Origin: Macrolepiota albuminosa
Taxonomy: Eukaryota; Basidiomycota; Agaricomycetes; Agaricales; Agaricaceae
Assembly: GCA_027475525.1 (NCBI GenBank)
Contig: JAMWFC010000058.1
Location: 62,001-126,000, forward strand
Reading direction: 5' to 3'
Length of the DNA stretch: 64,000 nt
A model generated the notes under the pieces. That model saw only the letters and a program-made list of their open reading frames with translations. It was not told the origin of the DNA and searched no databases. A program made the position numbers and the translations under genes. Shown here piece after piece: positions 1 through 12,308 of this stretch (its first letter is position 1; every line of letters starts with the position of its first letter).

Positions 1-361
1 ATCTTTCTGTTGCGACTGCGACCAACGAGGCCAAGACACGATTTTTATCTGACGTGACACGGTGTGTATGTGACACATAATGGGATGATTACGCTGATTG
101 TCTCGCAGTGCGGTCAAGGCAAAAGAGTACGACAAGTCAAATACGCGATTTTGGACTTGAACCGGGCGTCGCGGAAGACGCGGGAAAGGAGACGGGCTGC
201 TATCGGAGGACTTTAAATAGAGATGTGCAAGTTTTAGTTTTTAATGTCTATTTTTGTCACATGTTGTTACAACTGAGAGAACGAGTCGGCCCGCATAACA
301 ACCGGCTCTCAACGCAAACAAAACTTTCTCCAAATCGCTCCTTTGCATACCCTCTCCAGCC
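1..361. other. Upstream region, no gene seen
   Basis: I find no recognisable coding exon or RNA gene in this stretch. It is the 5' flank of the succinyl-CoA ligase gene and presumably contains its promoter; short open frames on both strands show no familiar motif. Confidence 0.5.
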
Positions 362-1812
362 ATGCTTCGCCACACAACCAATTCTATCCTACGCAGCGGT
401 CTGCTTTCCTCCCAATGTCCTCCTGTTTCCCTGCTAAACCCCGCACAGCCGGTCGCCGGGCATTTTCGCAATCAGTCCCCCGAAGTTCATATGCAGACAC
501 GGTCAAGAACCTCCTCATCAACAAAGACACCAAAGTCCTCTGCCAAGGCTTCACAGGGAAAACCGTATGTACTAACACACCACATGCCGATATGCATGCA
601 GCTCACCGAGGTATTTGTTTATATAGGCCACTTTTCATATACAGGAGGCCCTCGCGTACGGCACACGGATGGTTGGAGGCGTGTCCCCAAGTAAGGCTGG
701 CCAGACACATCTGGGTCTTCCCGTGTTCGGCAATGTGAAGGAGGTACGCGCTTGGTCGCCTCCGATGCAGTCAAAACTTACTATGAGGATAGGCTGTTCG
801 GGAGACACAACCTGACGCGACTGTCATCTACGTACCTCCTCGCTTTGCAGCCGACGCCATCATAGAGGCCATCGAAAATGAGATTGGACTGATAGTGTGC
901 ATTACGGAGGGTATCCCCCAGGCGGATGAAGTCCGAGTATGTTTTTTTAGATTCTGACTGCTGCCTCAGTCACTACATGTTCAAAGGTAATGCATGCCCT
1001 CAAAAGTCAGTCCAAGTCTCGACTTGTTGGGCCTAATTGCCCTGGAGGTCAGTAGCGTTCTTGAAATTAGCCTCAGTCCATTTTAATTGCAGGAGTTGTC
1101 TTTTTACAGTCATCAATCCTCTTGGTTGTAAGATGGGCATTCAACCTGGCCATATCCATAAACCTGGAAACATTGGTAACCCCAGTCTTCTCATGGCTCA
1201 CTGCTCTTCTCATTCTTCCTGATATGCAGGTATTGTATCGCGTTCTGGTACTCTAACTTATGAAGCCGTTGCGCAAACAACGGATGTTGGACTTGGCCAA
1301 TCTCTCTGTGTTGGTATTGGAGGAGATCCTTTCCCTGGTACCACGCACATTGATGTCATCAAAGTTTTCCTGGAAGACCCTAATACTGAAGGTAGGAATT
1401 GTCCGTTCATTTGGTGCATGCGTAACAAATTAATCCGTTCGTCAGGCATTATTCTTATTGGCGAGATTGGTGGTTCTATGGAAGAAGAAGCGGCCGACTA
1501 TCTCATGCAGAATAACCTCCATAACCTGTCAGGGGGCAAGGGCCCCAAGCCAGTCGTTGGCTTCATCGCTGGAAGGACTGCTCCCCCTGGCCGCCGAATG
1601 GGACACGCCGGTGCTATCATTTCTGGCGGCAAGGGTGAGTGAATTTGTGGACACTTACCGGATGTACAACTTAAAATTGCGCAGGTGCGGCCGTAGACAA
1701 AGTGCGTGCATTAGAAAAGGCAGGCGTGAATGTTGTGGACAGCCCGGCTAAACTCGGGTCTGAGATGGCAAAAGTGAGTTTCAGTCTGCTTCAATCGTCG
1801 CAGCGTTTATAA
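362..1812 (+). CDS. Succinyl-CoA ligase [ADP/GDP-forming] subunit alpha, mitochondrial
   Basis: Alpha subunit of the TCA-cycle enzyme that converts succinyl-CoA to succinate with nucleotide triphosphate formation in the mitochondrial matrix. Exons join in phase at about 362-398, 449-564, 627-743, 793-936, 987-1047, 1110-1175, 1230-1391, 1446-1634, 1685-1773 and 1804-1812. Seen in the translation: a basic presequence ([12 protein letters not shown], then GRRAFSQS), the N-terminal LCQGFTGKT CoA-binding stretch, [31 protein letters not shown], and [11 protein letters not shown] with the histidine phosphorylated during catalysis. The start at 362 needs a 50-bp intron with a ctaaac branch site and gives a good targeting peptide; the frame is also open from 343 and has an ATG at 415. 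The last exon is only three codons (R-L-stop), so the C-terminus is the weakest part. Confidence 0.93.
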
Positions 1813-1924
1813 AGACTTGTCCACCCAGCTCTTGGCCGTCCCCAGGGGATAATTAGATGATATCTATTGCTTACATAATTAGATATCTTATCGACGGAAT
1901 TTTGGTCTATACTACAAAAACAGG

Positions 1925-2788
1925 ATGCCTGACAATAAGCCTTCATCTGCATTTCTCGCAGCTGCATCGTATCTGGCATCTTTCCCCTCTGAAGTGTCAA
2001 CAGCCATTAAACTTGAGGTTCTGAATTCTTAGACGTCCTTGTGCAAGCCCTGATCTTGTAATCTCGTCGCAGCTCTATGGGCTCTTCAAATATGTCACCA
2101 CATCTCCATCGCCTTCTACGCCTCGCCCTTCGATCTTTGATATGACTGGTCGAGCGAAGTGGGATGCTTGGAACTCTGCTAGCAAAAAATTTACATCCGC
2201 CGATGATGCGGAAAGCAGATACCTCGACATCGCTAAAAGTCTGGGATGGGTTGAAGGGATTGCCCTTAAACCGCCGTTACAATCTGATCCTGATAGTATT
2301 TGGGACGATGATACCCAAGCAACGCAGGGCGGTAGTGCAAGTGGTGGGATGGGAGGAACCGTCAGCACGATGATGATCTCGGAGGTAGATGTTGACGAAA
2401 GCCTACATGGGTTGGCGGTCTCCAACAATACAACTGCCTTGCATGAACTCTTTAAAAAATATCCAGAAACTGATGTGAATCAACTCGATGAATTTGTGCG
2501 TCTCTTTTACTGACTCTCTCCGTCTGAGAAGTGACAAGGTAGGGCACCAGGGATATACACCACTGCATCTTGCTTGCGACCGAGGTAATTTGATCACAGT
2601 AGACTTTCTACTGGCCAAAGGTGCGGATCCTACTATCAAGGTGAATTTGTTTTATTTCTGTGTGTAGCCAAAAGTTGACCTCTACTCAGGATTCTGATGG
2701 TTTGACAGCCGCAGAGCTCGCTGCGATAGCAGGTCATGACGCGATTGAACAACAATTAAAGTCTATAGATGGGTTACGAATACAATGA
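1925..2788 (+). CDS. Acyl-CoA-binding domain / ankyrin-repeat protein (ACBD6-like)
   Basis: Likely binds long-chain acyl-CoA esters. Exons about 1925-2017, 2073-2495, 2539-2640 and 2690-2788 join in phase. The N-terminal part is an ACBP fold: FLAAASYLASFP, LYGLFKYVTT and GRAKWDAWNSAS match the helical acyl-CoA site (lysine in the K-W-x-x-W segment). An acidic, Gly/Ser-rich linker follows, then two C-terminal ankyrin repeats (GYTPLHLACDRGN and DGLTAAELAAIAGH). This ACBP-plus-ankyrin layout is known from animal ACBD6 and fungal relatives. The first intron begins gttctg, a weak donor, but both flanking exons fit the family. It lies about 110 bp after the succinyl-CoA ligase gene on the same strand. 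Confidence 0.88.
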
Positions 2789-2988
2789 GCGTGACCCCCG
2801 TCTCCAACAACTTCATCATTCCATTTACTACCTCAACCCACAACGCACAGTAAAACGTGAAACCACTCTCGCAGTGCAAGCTCATACTTTTCACATTAAT
2901 GTATTCCAGTAAACAACCGCTCGATCTGTTTCGTGCCATCGCATGAGTGAACATCGAATCGCTTTCCGTAATGAAATCAATGAGATTC

Positions 2989-3408
2989 TCAATGTTTTTG
3001 AGTCAGCGACTCGGACGCTGAAGGCGGCTCTTGTTCTGGCAAGGATTGGGACACAGATGTAGAAGCTGGTCTTGATGCGCTAGAATGGTAGGGAGATGTA
3101 GGCTTGAGAATGTTTCCCTAAAGCGTTGTTAAAGCACTGGTCGTATAAGACATTGTATGAGGAGTTACCGCTTCCAGAAGTCTAGAGACAGCCTTTGTAG
3201 GAATAGCCCCCACACTCAGCCAATAGCGTATTCGGTCGACACTCCATTCAATTGTCTTTTGTTGGTGTTCGCCGGTTGGATATCTGTGGTAAATGCCAAG
3301 GAGCTCGGTGGGCTTCGCATCGCGCCTGGCACTTTGATTAACGGCTACGAGATGAAATATTCGATTTCTACAATGGCCATGAAGGGCAAAGCGCAGGCGG
3401 ACAGGCAT
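2989..3408 (-). CDS. Mitochondrial ribosomal protein bS16m
   Basis: Component of the small subunit of the mitochondrial ribosome. Exon 1 (3408-3169) encodes 80 residues and exon 2 (3117-2989) finishes the protein after a 51-bp GT-AG intron. The start MPVRLRFALHG and the blocks IFHLVAVNQSARRDAKP, ELLGIY and WSVDRIRYWLSVGA are the family signature of bacterial-type S16; the joined segment after the intron (GNILKPTSPYH) also fits. A Ser/Pro/Glu-rich tail of about 30 residues is a fungal extension with no obvious domain. It converges with the acyl-CoA-binding gene, 200 bp away. No separate targeting peptide is visible, which is normal for this small basic protein. Confidence 0.9.
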
Positions 3409-3797
3409 GACTGACAAACAGTTTGGTGAGTATAAAAAGCCTTGTGAGTTCTCGACACAAAAATATCAGTCACGTGAGTAAAACCTCCACTTGAGCCCGT
3501 CGTGCGTGCTGCCATTGGGACTTGAGCTCAACTTCAAAGCTTGATACATCATGTTTCAGATGATTAAAAATAACATGCGATAGAAAGTACAAAGGATATA
3601 GTCGGTCTAAGGTCCTACAGTGAGCCGTAAGCCAGATTCCTATCTTTTCTCAAGGCCATCGATTGAACAGTACGAGTGTGGAGACCTCTTTGCGCTCGAA
3701 TAAGAGTATGCAAACTAAAAGTCTGACTTTGACGTATCGGCACCAAACACATTGAGCAAAGAATGATGCATTTGAAGCTTCATAATGGACAGAATTT
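3409..3797. other. Intergenic, S16m 5' flank and LSM5 3' flank
   Basis: No coding exon recognised. It contains one cacgtg palindrome near 3472, about 65 bp upstream of the S16m start, which could be a bHLH or CENP-B-like E-box; this is only a motif match. Confidence 0.4.
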
Positions 3798-4274
3798 TCA
3801 AGAATCAGGGCCTGCGCTACCAGGTATCAACTACAGTGAGGAAGATCAGAAATGCAGAATGAAAATGCTCCTTGAGGATCCTCACCATGCAGATGTTATT
3901 ACCATTTAACAGCGTCTGTGCCAACTGAGTCTTCTTCTTGCCTTGCGGTGTAATCTCACTTCACAAAAATAAATATAAGGCTCGTATGTCGTAGATGAAC
4001 AGAGCAACTGCACGCACTATTCTGTGACATCCTCCAAGACCATGTCTGCAGGAAAACTAGTTAATACAATGGAAATGACAAGACAATGAAGGTCACTGAC
4101 TGACGAAGTCATCAAACCCCAAGAGTGTTCCAGTAAATTCTCTATCACCCTTCATAATGACCCATATTCGTGAACCGATGCACCTGTCAATCAGCTCTAG
4201 GTCTGATTCAGACGAAACTCAGGCATAGTTTGAGACATTCCAATCATACCAAGTGGTAGAATCTGAGAAGCCAT
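3798..4274 (-). CDS. LSM5: U6 snRNA-associated Sm-like protein LSm5
   Basis: Subunit of the Lsm1-7 (cytoplasmic mRNA decay) and Lsm2-8 (nuclear U6 snRNP) rings, binding U-rich RNA 3' ends. Five short exons (4274-4250, 4196-4101, 4045-4018, 3958-3886, 3830-3798) join in phase to an 84-residue protein. Sm1 motif: [28 protein letters not shown] in two adjoining exons; Sm2 motif: [13 protein letters not shown]. The N-terminal [12 protein letters not shown] and the insert [13 protein letters not shown] distinguish LSm5 from other Sm-like proteins. Four introns of about 53-59 bp in 255 coding bases is typical of small basidiomycete genes. Each splice junction was placed by family conservation plus GT/AG. 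Confidence 0.92.
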
Positions 4275-4861
4275 GGAAAGAGAGGATGAGTGTCGGATAT
4301 ACAAACGAAAGGAGATAAAGTTGAATTTGATTCGATTTTTCCAAGACCTTTCTCAAGGTAGTAGGGATTACCCGGGGGGGAGGTCAACGCATGATGCATG
4401 AACGGTCAGAGGCCGTAATGCTACTGACATCTCTCTTTAAGTAATGTAAGAACCTGATCCTACTTTTGCAATGCCTATCATAGACGATCTGAAACATGTA
4501 AACATAACGAATGGTGCCTATTCTACTATAACATGGAAAAGTTATACAGAATCACTATACTTCTAAGATGGGCTGTTGCATTGTTCAGCACCACGTCATG
4601 GCACATTAGCGCAGAAAAGGTTTGATCGGTTTCTGCCATCCCAGCCGATCCCAGCGCTGGATACCAAGGGAATACGGATCGATGGCTCTGATACTGCAAA
4701 ATATACAATCTGCAAGAGGCAAGAGGGCGTCGTCACTCAGCAGTAAAACAATGAATCATTCAAGGGTAAAACTATAAAAAGCCGGTATGGTGTCATGATA
4801 TTGTGTAAAAAAAGGGGGGGAGGGATGATTGAAAGCATGTATAATATCCAGAATTTGTTAT
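4275..4861. other. Intergenic, no gene recognised
   Basis: About 590 bp between LSM5 and the 3' end of importin alpha. Short open frames lack recognisable motifs. It should hold the LSM5 promoter and the importin-alpha 3' UTR. Confidence 0.4.
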
Positions 4862-6751
4862 TTATTGCTGCCCAAAGCTGAATCCTCCTTGAGGGGCAGA
4901 GACATCTGAGTGGAACTGAAGATAAAGACTTGTTAAAATCAAACCATTGAGAGAGTAAGTGTAATTTACCGCGAAGGCTCCAGATGCATCAACTGCAGGA
5001 GCAAGGCCAGATTCGGCTTCGTCTTCATCCGGGAAGTATTTGTCCATTATATTAAACGCCTTTTTGTATATCTCGAGGTTATCGTGCTGTTGAAGGTTGT
5101 GGATGGTAATCATCCCACCAGCCTCTTCCACATAAAGCGCATATTGATTAACGGCACTAGGTCCTGCAGCAACCCTGTCCATCTCACCGATTTTGAGGAT
5201 GTTGTCGAGACCGTCAAGGGCGACCTGAATGATCTTGTTGTCCATCATGGTCAAGAGATCGCACAGTGGTTTGATACAGCCCTGTGACACGAGGTACCGG
5301 ATCTGAGAAGGCTCCTGGAGACCGCCAGATGTGGCATTCGAGATAGCCCAACATGCCTCCTTTCTTGTCTTGAAGTCCGCATTCTGAAGGATGTTGATTA
5401 GAGGAGGTATGATGTTGGCGTCGATGACGGCTTGAATTTGTGGAGGCGAGCCAGCAGTGATATTGGATATGGTCCAACAAGCTTCCTTCCTGATTCCGTC
5501 TTTGGGAGACGAGAGCAGAGAAAGGAGAGCCGGTAATGCACCAGACGCAATGACAACCTGAGTCTGAAGGTCGTCACCAGTGACAATGTTGCCGACAGAG
5601 CGAAGTGCAGGGGTCTGGACAGATGTCGAGCTATGCATAAGGAGATCGACCAATCGTCTGCAAACACCGGATTCGATTACAGCTTGTATTTTGTCGTTGG
5701 AACCATCAGAAAGGTAAGAAATAGCCCAACACGCATCAATTAAGATCTCGTCGTCAAGAGAGTAGATCAATTTTGTAAGCACGGTGAGAGCAGGAGAAAT
5801 CTGACAACAAACGCATTAATCAAGCAACATCCATCCTATCCAAGGCTGGTTGCACTCACTAGTTCCCAATCAGGTTGGGGCGATTTTCCCCGACAGAAGT
5901 TACTCAATGTCCAAGTGGCATTCCTAAGCATGCTCAACTTGTGGTGCTCGCTCAAGAGAGCCAGAAGTGGCCTCAAGGCACCTGCTTGCAACACGTAATC
6001 ACGACATTGTGGGCTGTCTCCCGCTATGTTTCCGAGTGCCCAAACAGCTTGTTCGCGAACATCGAGAACTGGTGAAGACAAAAGGTTGATGAACTCGGGT
6101 ACAGCTTGCGCATTGATTACGACTTGAGTGTGCTCCGCAGTACCAGAAGCGATGTTAGTGAGCGCCCATGCAGCTTCAAACTGATAGTCACGCATCAGTG
6201 TCCAAGATCATGCTAAGAACAAGTGATAACGCGAACCTGAAGCATAGAATGGCCGTGTTTCAAGAATTCAACAAACCGAGGTACCACACCACAATCGATT
6301 ACTCGCTCAATCGGAGGATTCTTTTCCTTTGAAAGCAGCTTTCGAAATTTGGTCGTCGCGTCCAACTGACGTTCCGGATCATCAGAAAATACGCCAGAAA
6401 TCATCTCATCGGCGAGCTGCAAAACGAATATGTGAGCCAAGGAAACGTCTTATGCAGATGGCTTATGAAACCTACAGGAGGATCCCAATTGCCAGTACCG
6501 ATTTCCTCATCCGAGTCGGCGCCAGATGAGGGAAGGAAATTCCTCCTCTTTGAGATATTCTCCTCTCTCTTCTGGCGTCGGATCTCTACCTGTTGTTCCT
6601 CGCGACGACGCCTAAGATCGTCCTGCTTCAGAGCACCCTTGCTTTTGTAAGCTAGAGAACGCGTAAAGACAAGACATCAACACAGAAAGGCAAGGATTGA
6701 CAGACCTTCCCTGCGAGCCTTCATAGTACGAGACTCTGCAGCGCTGTCCAT
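4862..6751 (-). CDS. SRP1: Importin subunit alpha (karyopherin alpha)
   Basis: Adaptor that binds classical nuclear localisation signals and, through importin beta, brings cargo through the nuclear pore. The start is [15 protein letters not shown]; the next exons give the basic importin-beta-binding domain ([21 protein letters not shown] then SKRRNFLP). Then come armadillo repeats with the usual NLS-pocket W/N pairs, for example [65 protein letters not shown] and [14 protein letters not shown]. The C-terminus has the acidic DEDEAE cluster and ends GGFSFGQQ after a short last intron. At least five introns are needed. Gene order and spacing (128 bp to the next stop) show no damage. Confidence 0.95.
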
Positions 6752-6879
6752 GGCGTTTTGTCTAGGCTCAGATGGAGAGAACAAGGTGGAAGATAGAAAA
6801 GAATTTATCGTCTTATTCTGTGACTCAGATGTAACGCCCTTTCAGCTCACGTGATAGTTGTGACTAACAATACGTAACG

Positions 6880-7977
6880 CTACAAAACTCTCTTTGGCTT
6901 GCCATCCAGAAAAGACGCGATGTTTTCCACTGTATCGGCCCAAAATGCCTGTTATCCTTTGTCAAGCTTCTCGCTCTTCCATATCTTTGTTCTTACCGCG
7001 TAATTGGTGTCATTGACATATCCCATATGTGGGGTCAGTGTCGCGTTCTTCAAGCGACGGAGTTCATGGTCGACTGGCAGCGGCTCTTTGTCAAACACGT
7101 CGAGTCCCGCCGCAGCAATCATTTTACTCTTCAAAGCTTCTATTAGCGCCTGTTCGTCGACGAGAGGTCCTCTTGAGGTATTGATGAATAACGCGGATGA
7201 CTTCATTATTGCGAAGTCTGGTGCCGATATGATGTGGTGCGTGCGCTCTGAATGAACAAGGTGAAGCGACACAATATCGCTTCGTCGTAGTAGATCCTTC
7301 TTCGATATTACGTATTCCACTCCCGCATTTTGAGCTCTTTCAGGTGTCAGATTGGGCGACCATCCGATAACTTTCATGTTGAATGCCTTTGCAATCTTGT
7401 CGAATGCTGAGAAACAAAGAAGGAAAAAGGTGCGCTAGCCTCACATGAGCCGTTTGTGTTCCGAGCCCCCCGACTCCAATCAACCCGAGTGTCTTTCCAT
7501 GGAGACCAGTGGGGATGGTCGTCTGCCATTGAGGATTTCCGAGTTTGACATTAGCGTCGTCATTTACAATGTTTCTTGCTACAGAGAGAATCAAAGCCCA
7601 AATGTGTTCCAAGGTTGAATTGCCGCCTGAACCTGTTCCAGAGACGACTATTCCCTTTTCACGAGCATGCGCGATATCAATCCCAGCATTCCTCATTCCT
7701 GTTGTGGCGATCAACCTTTCCACTGGTCAACATCGGAGTCAGAATATTGACACATGCCTTACTTTAAATGTGGCAAGCGGTCTAGAACAGCTGCCGTCAA
7801 CTTTGTCCTCTCTCTCATTGCACAGATAATTTGATAATTCTCGAGACGGCGGATGAGTGCATCGCCGTTATCAAGTGTATCAGAATAAACGTCGACGTTG
7901 ACTTTACCATGCAGGATCGACCAGTCAGCGCTGGTTAAGGCGACTCGTTGATAATCGTCGAGAATTGCAACGCGCAT
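6880..7977 (-). CDS. D-isomer-specific 2-hydroxyacid dehydrogenase family protein
   Basis: NAD(P)-dependent oxidoreductase of the phosphoglycerate/formate dehydrogenase superfamily; the true substrate cannot be read from sequence. Start MRVAILDDYQRVAL. The substrate-binding half has TTGMRNAGIDIAHA and GTGSGGNSTLEHIWALIL. The Rossmann fold has GKTLGLIGVGGLGTQTA (GxGxxG). The catalytic set is present: Arg in FINTSRGPLVDE, Glu in LDVFDKEPLP, His in LTPHMGYV. After the last intron (about 48 bp) the exon encodes FWADTVENIASFLDG and the stop at 6880. Three introns. The GSGGNSTLEH segment and absence of an ACT domain suggest a short-form dehydrogenase, not true SerA. Confidence 0.88.
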
Positions 7978-8611
7978 CGAGGTTGGAATTAGAAATTATA
8001 GCGCGATAAGAACAACATCCCACGATTTGCACGACTTGGGAACGGCAATTGTAATCATAACCGGGCGATTTGAGAGATAGATTATTTCTGGATCGAAGTC
8101 CATCCATGAAAGTGGAGCATACATGTGACCAAGTGCATGCAGATAGTGTGAACAATACCGGTTAACCGTGGACCGACTTCATGATATGCCACTTTCTAAA
8201 GATCAATGGGTTGAATCCTCGGCCAGTACCTCCTGGTGTTGGGCGACTTGTTAGTGATTCGAGATCTGGAGGACGGGAGGGGCAATCTAACCCTTGCTAC
8301 CCCTCTGAAGATGTCCTTCAGAAAAAGCACAAACTTGGTTATCCTTTCTAACAGATCTTTGTTCCATCCAACCAAGGTTGGCTGTTACCAGCAATGCCCT
8401 AGCGAAGCGCATCCCTCATTATACACAGAGCAGGCCGCTTATATCAACCTTCGCAGACATCGTCTCACTACATTCCCCGCTACCATTGACACAGAATCGA
8501 CCTAATATCATATATGCCACCTCATTATTCTTTGTTTTGGCAGTCGAAGATAGAAAATAATTGAATTAGGAGTACACATCCCAACATTACTCTTCGATAA
8601 GCATGTGTAAG
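7978..8611. other. Intergenic, no gene recognised
   Basis: About 630 bp between the dehydrogenase start and the RPN2 stop. Open frames on the plus strand (for example 8236-8505) have no recognisable family and no obvious coding bias. I looked for tRNA-like T-arms and found none that folds convincingly. Confidence 0.4.
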
Positions 8612-11600
8612 TTATGCGTCATTGTCAAATGGATACTGTAATTCGTTCAGATGGGTATCAAAAGGGAAAAACTAACATTTCACACCTCAAATGATGCAGG
8701 AGGTTCTGCTTCAGGCGCGAATTCATCCAGGGCAACGTGAAGACCAGGCGTTGATGTCGCTGTTTGTCCTGGTAAAGGCACCGCAGATTGCGATGGCGCC
8801 GCTTCAACAGGAGGTTCAAATTCGATGAATTCACTCTCCTCTGCAGGCCGTAGATCGACAAGGATCAGTATACCACCCCCGCCAGCATATTTCTCGGATG
8901 CAGCGCAGGACGACGAAGAGGACATTCCTGTTTTGTAATCTGTCGATGGATGCCCTGACAGGGGACGGACAGGTTGATATCGACAATCACTTGGAAACGA
9001 TATATGGGCGACTTGAGCAGGAGTCACACGAGAGAAGTTTGGCCGCAATTCAAAAGCTGGCTCAGCTTTTTTTGCAGACTTCGACGACGTTGAATTTTCT
9101 GGAAGATTTGAGATGGAACGATTGATAGGTGAAACGTCACCATCCTTGAGTCCTGGAAATTCTTTCATTTCAACATCAGCATCCACATCTTTGTTTTCCG
9201 CTCGATCATCCTACAGAAGTCAAACTTTAAGATCCTTTTGAATGATGGTAACTCACCAGTTCCATTGCATCCTCAGCAGCGGCTTTCTTCTTTTCCCTGG
9301 CCTTGACTTTTGCGGTCGTGGATAAGACTGCCGTTGCAACTTTAGTAACTGCCTCCTTCTTCGGAGGCTTAGTGGACGATGGATAGGCAAAGAGACTTGG
9401 TTTAACATTCGAAATATAGTCGAACTTGGGAACCTTCAAGTACAAGTTTGTCAGTTCCAGAAACAATCTGAACAGTAAAGAACTGATTACCTTCAAGTTA
9501 GCGTCAAGACCGATAATACCAGTGGGCTCGAACGCCAAGCTGGCGCAATGTGCCAAAGGATACCAATACCAAAATTGACAAAACATGACCATCCCAACGA
9601 TAGCACTGGTATTTTTACTGCCCGCTCGACTTTGGAGGCTGATAGTGACGTTTCTTCCACCGGCATCAATAAAACCCTGACCAATTGCTGCACCAAAGCG
9701 AGCCATAGGATCCTCATGTTTGTCTGAAACGACTTTGGTGTATAGGGCACGGGTAGATGCGAGCGAAGGAGACGAAGCTTCAGATTGTTGGACGAGTATC
9801 ATGCCCAATGCGATGAATGCGCCTTGGCGAACAAAATCAACACCATCTTTTGTCATTGGCTCTAGAATCTCAATGGCATCCTGTCAATGTACTCAACTGT
9901 CAGATTTGAGGATTGCAGACAAAAAACACATAAATCACTAACCTGAAGACCGGTACCAGCACAAGCTATACCTAGTGCGAGAGTTGCACCACAACGAACA
10001 TGTGGGTTATAGCTTTCGCTCAGAAGTTGAACTATGCGGGGTACATGGGAGGGGTTTTTGAACAACAGGAAGGCGAGGGATGTAACGGCTGCTCTCCTCA
10101 CGTCATCAGAAGTATCAGAAACTGCAATGTGTAAAAGTTTTCGGACAGCATCATTATTAGAAGTTCCAGCATAAGCCAATGCTAGAGTGTATACACCTCC
10201 ATAGCGAAGAATGGGGTCCTAAATTTTGGTTGGCATCTATAGGTGTTTCGTAATGAAAATAAACTAACCTTCTCTGCTAAAAGAACTTTGATGGTTTCGT
10301 CGGCCTCTTCTTGACGACCATAGAAAATGAAAGCAACGCCAACCGCAAGACCACGTATTATCTTCTCGTGCGATGTCTCACGAGCATACTGAAGCATCTC
10401 TTTGACGGGCTCGGTCGCCGCAGTGCCTAGCATGATCAAACCCATAGAATAACCAGACGCCTCGCCAGCAACGGCCGAATCCATGAACAGAATATTTTTG
10501 AGGTCTTCAAACGCCTCGAGACTACTGGAGCCCATGCCTGCCACCCCGAGGCCCAAAGCAGCCCCATGTTGCACGATTTCTCCTTGAGACGCCTTCAAGG
10601 TGTCCCGAAGATATGTTGTGACGGAACTGCCACAGCCAGCGTTTATCAAACCCAACGCATATAGTGCACCACCCTCAGAATATGCAGCACCTTGAACGCT
10701 ACTTTCTCCGCCATTTTGAGGAAGATAAGGGCCAAGAATTGTCATGCCTTGCTCGAAGTAACCTTTGTGAATGACGCCAAGCCCCGCAGTGGCAGAAAAT
10801 TTAGACCAGTTTGATGCAAGTCCTAGCCACTCAAGATTCTCGCGTAGGAAGAGGTCAGAAGTCGTGCCGGCGTGCATGAAGGCATTTTGTAGTGTCAGGG
10901 CAGTGTGGTAGATGGATGAACGAGGTTCCAGAACGTCCTTTTAGAGTTAATCTACTTGTTCAATGTAGCAAGATGTAAGGTCCTACCTTTGTGTTCTTCA
11001 GAATCGCAAGGTCTACATGGTTATTGCGTTTGAGAAATTCGAGATATAATTTGACTGATTCCTGTCCAGTGAGAATACTCCGAAGCTTGTCGAATGTAGA
11101 CTTCGTCACCTGAGTATATATAAGTATAATGGCAGATCAAAATTAGTTGCGCATCCACACCTCATCCCCTTCAGGCAAACTATGGCGCACACCCTCTAAG
11201 AAATCTTGAGCGCCACCTTCCACCAAATCAAAGGCAAATTGGTATGCCAACAGTGGCTGTCTTGGGATTAACGATACCAACAAGGGTGCTGTTAGAGAAG
11301 GGTTGTTCAAAGTGATCAGAAGACGTGTGATGGATAGGATGTACGGAGACCCATCTCCAGTTGTAGGTGGGGGGAACAGAGGGTAAAGGAACTGAAGAAC
11401 TTGATCACGGTAGGACAACGGGAAGCCTGCATCGAGAACAGCTTCCATAGCATAAGAAAGCAATGAAGTATCTCGAGTTTGGTTGTAGATCAATGATATA
11501 ATGTCGAGACGACGCGATTCGAGCGCGATGCCAATTGCCTACCACGCAAAATGTCATAAAGAGGAAATAAAGGCAGACAAGAATGACTGACCTGTTTATA

Positions 11601-12179
11601 CTCCCCTTCAGCTATGCAGCGATCGAAGATAGTTTTAATGATGTCTTGCAGACGTTGATCAATCTTCTCAATCGTCCCATCCCGTTCTTCAGAACGAGCT
11701 TGAACGTAGCGGTCAATTGCTTTTGCTAAGGCAAAGGAGTGAGAGATAGCCCCGACAAGTAACGTGATCGAACGGACAGATGACAGTCTCCACAAACTCT
11801 TCAGATCCATAGTTCTGTGCTTCCTGAGCGAAAGCGTCTCCAGCTCCGAGGGCAAATGATAGAGCTTCTTCATACTCGCCCAAGAAATAATAGACCTTGC
11901 TAGCTAAGAGTGCAGCAGAGCAGCGAGCTTTCTTAGGCAGCTCTTCTGATTCGTATAGAGATTCTCTGCATCGCTCATTTTTAGTATGTGGCGTCAGAGC
12001 ATGATAACCACGCACATTAGAGCGATGTGCTCTGAGATTTCGGCCCAAAACTGAGGTACCAAAGGACTGAGTATACTGAGGGCATGCTGCTTGAAAAGGG
12101 GATCTGGTTCGTGAAGTAGGGCAAGAACACCAGCAGCGGAAGAATGGGGACGGGCAACCATGGGGGAATGCTGGTTCAC
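8612..12179 (-). CDS. RPN2: 26S proteasome regulatory subunit RPN2 (PSMD1)
   Basis: Largest non-ATPase subunit of the 19S base; scaffold that anchors Rpn13 and other ubiquitin-processing factors. The N-terminus ([56 protein letters not shown]) and the proteasome/cyclosome repeats ([78 protein letters not shown] in the right order) identify it. The C-terminal extension ends with the PASFE plus YPFDNDA tail, the Rpn13-binding end, in a separate last exon (stop 8612-8614). About ten introns. Two candidate starts: ATG at 12179 or the in-frame ATG at 12161 (MVARPHSSA); the latter resembles relatives more. Confidence 0.94.
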
Positions 12180-12308
12180 GACACCAGTTAAGCTGACGCG
12201 TCCTCAAAGCTTGTCGACAGCGGGAATATCAAATAACACCAAGCATGTACAATCGAAGGCTCCGAAATTTCCCTTTCGGTCATCGGCCCTCCAGAGTTAT
12301 CCAATCTC
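12180..12308. promoter_or_regulatory. Shared bidirectional promoter gap RPN2 / COX13
   Basis: Only about 130 bp separate the divergent RPN2 and COX13 start codons, so both core promoters must lie here or overlap the 5' ends. No TATA box is obvious. Confidence 0.55.

Noticed and set aside
2763..2954. Minus-strand ORF opposite the end of the acyl-CoA-binding gene
   Set aside because: Shadow of the real gene and its 3' flank; no motif.
3157..3414. Plus-strand 85-codon ORF
   Set aside because: Opposite strand encodes mitochondrial ribosomal S16 with strong family motifs; the plus ORF is its shadow.
8160..8300. Possible tRNA (gggttgaatcctcgg resembles a T arm)
   Set aside because: No acceptor stem, anticodon arm or D arm could be matched on either strand.
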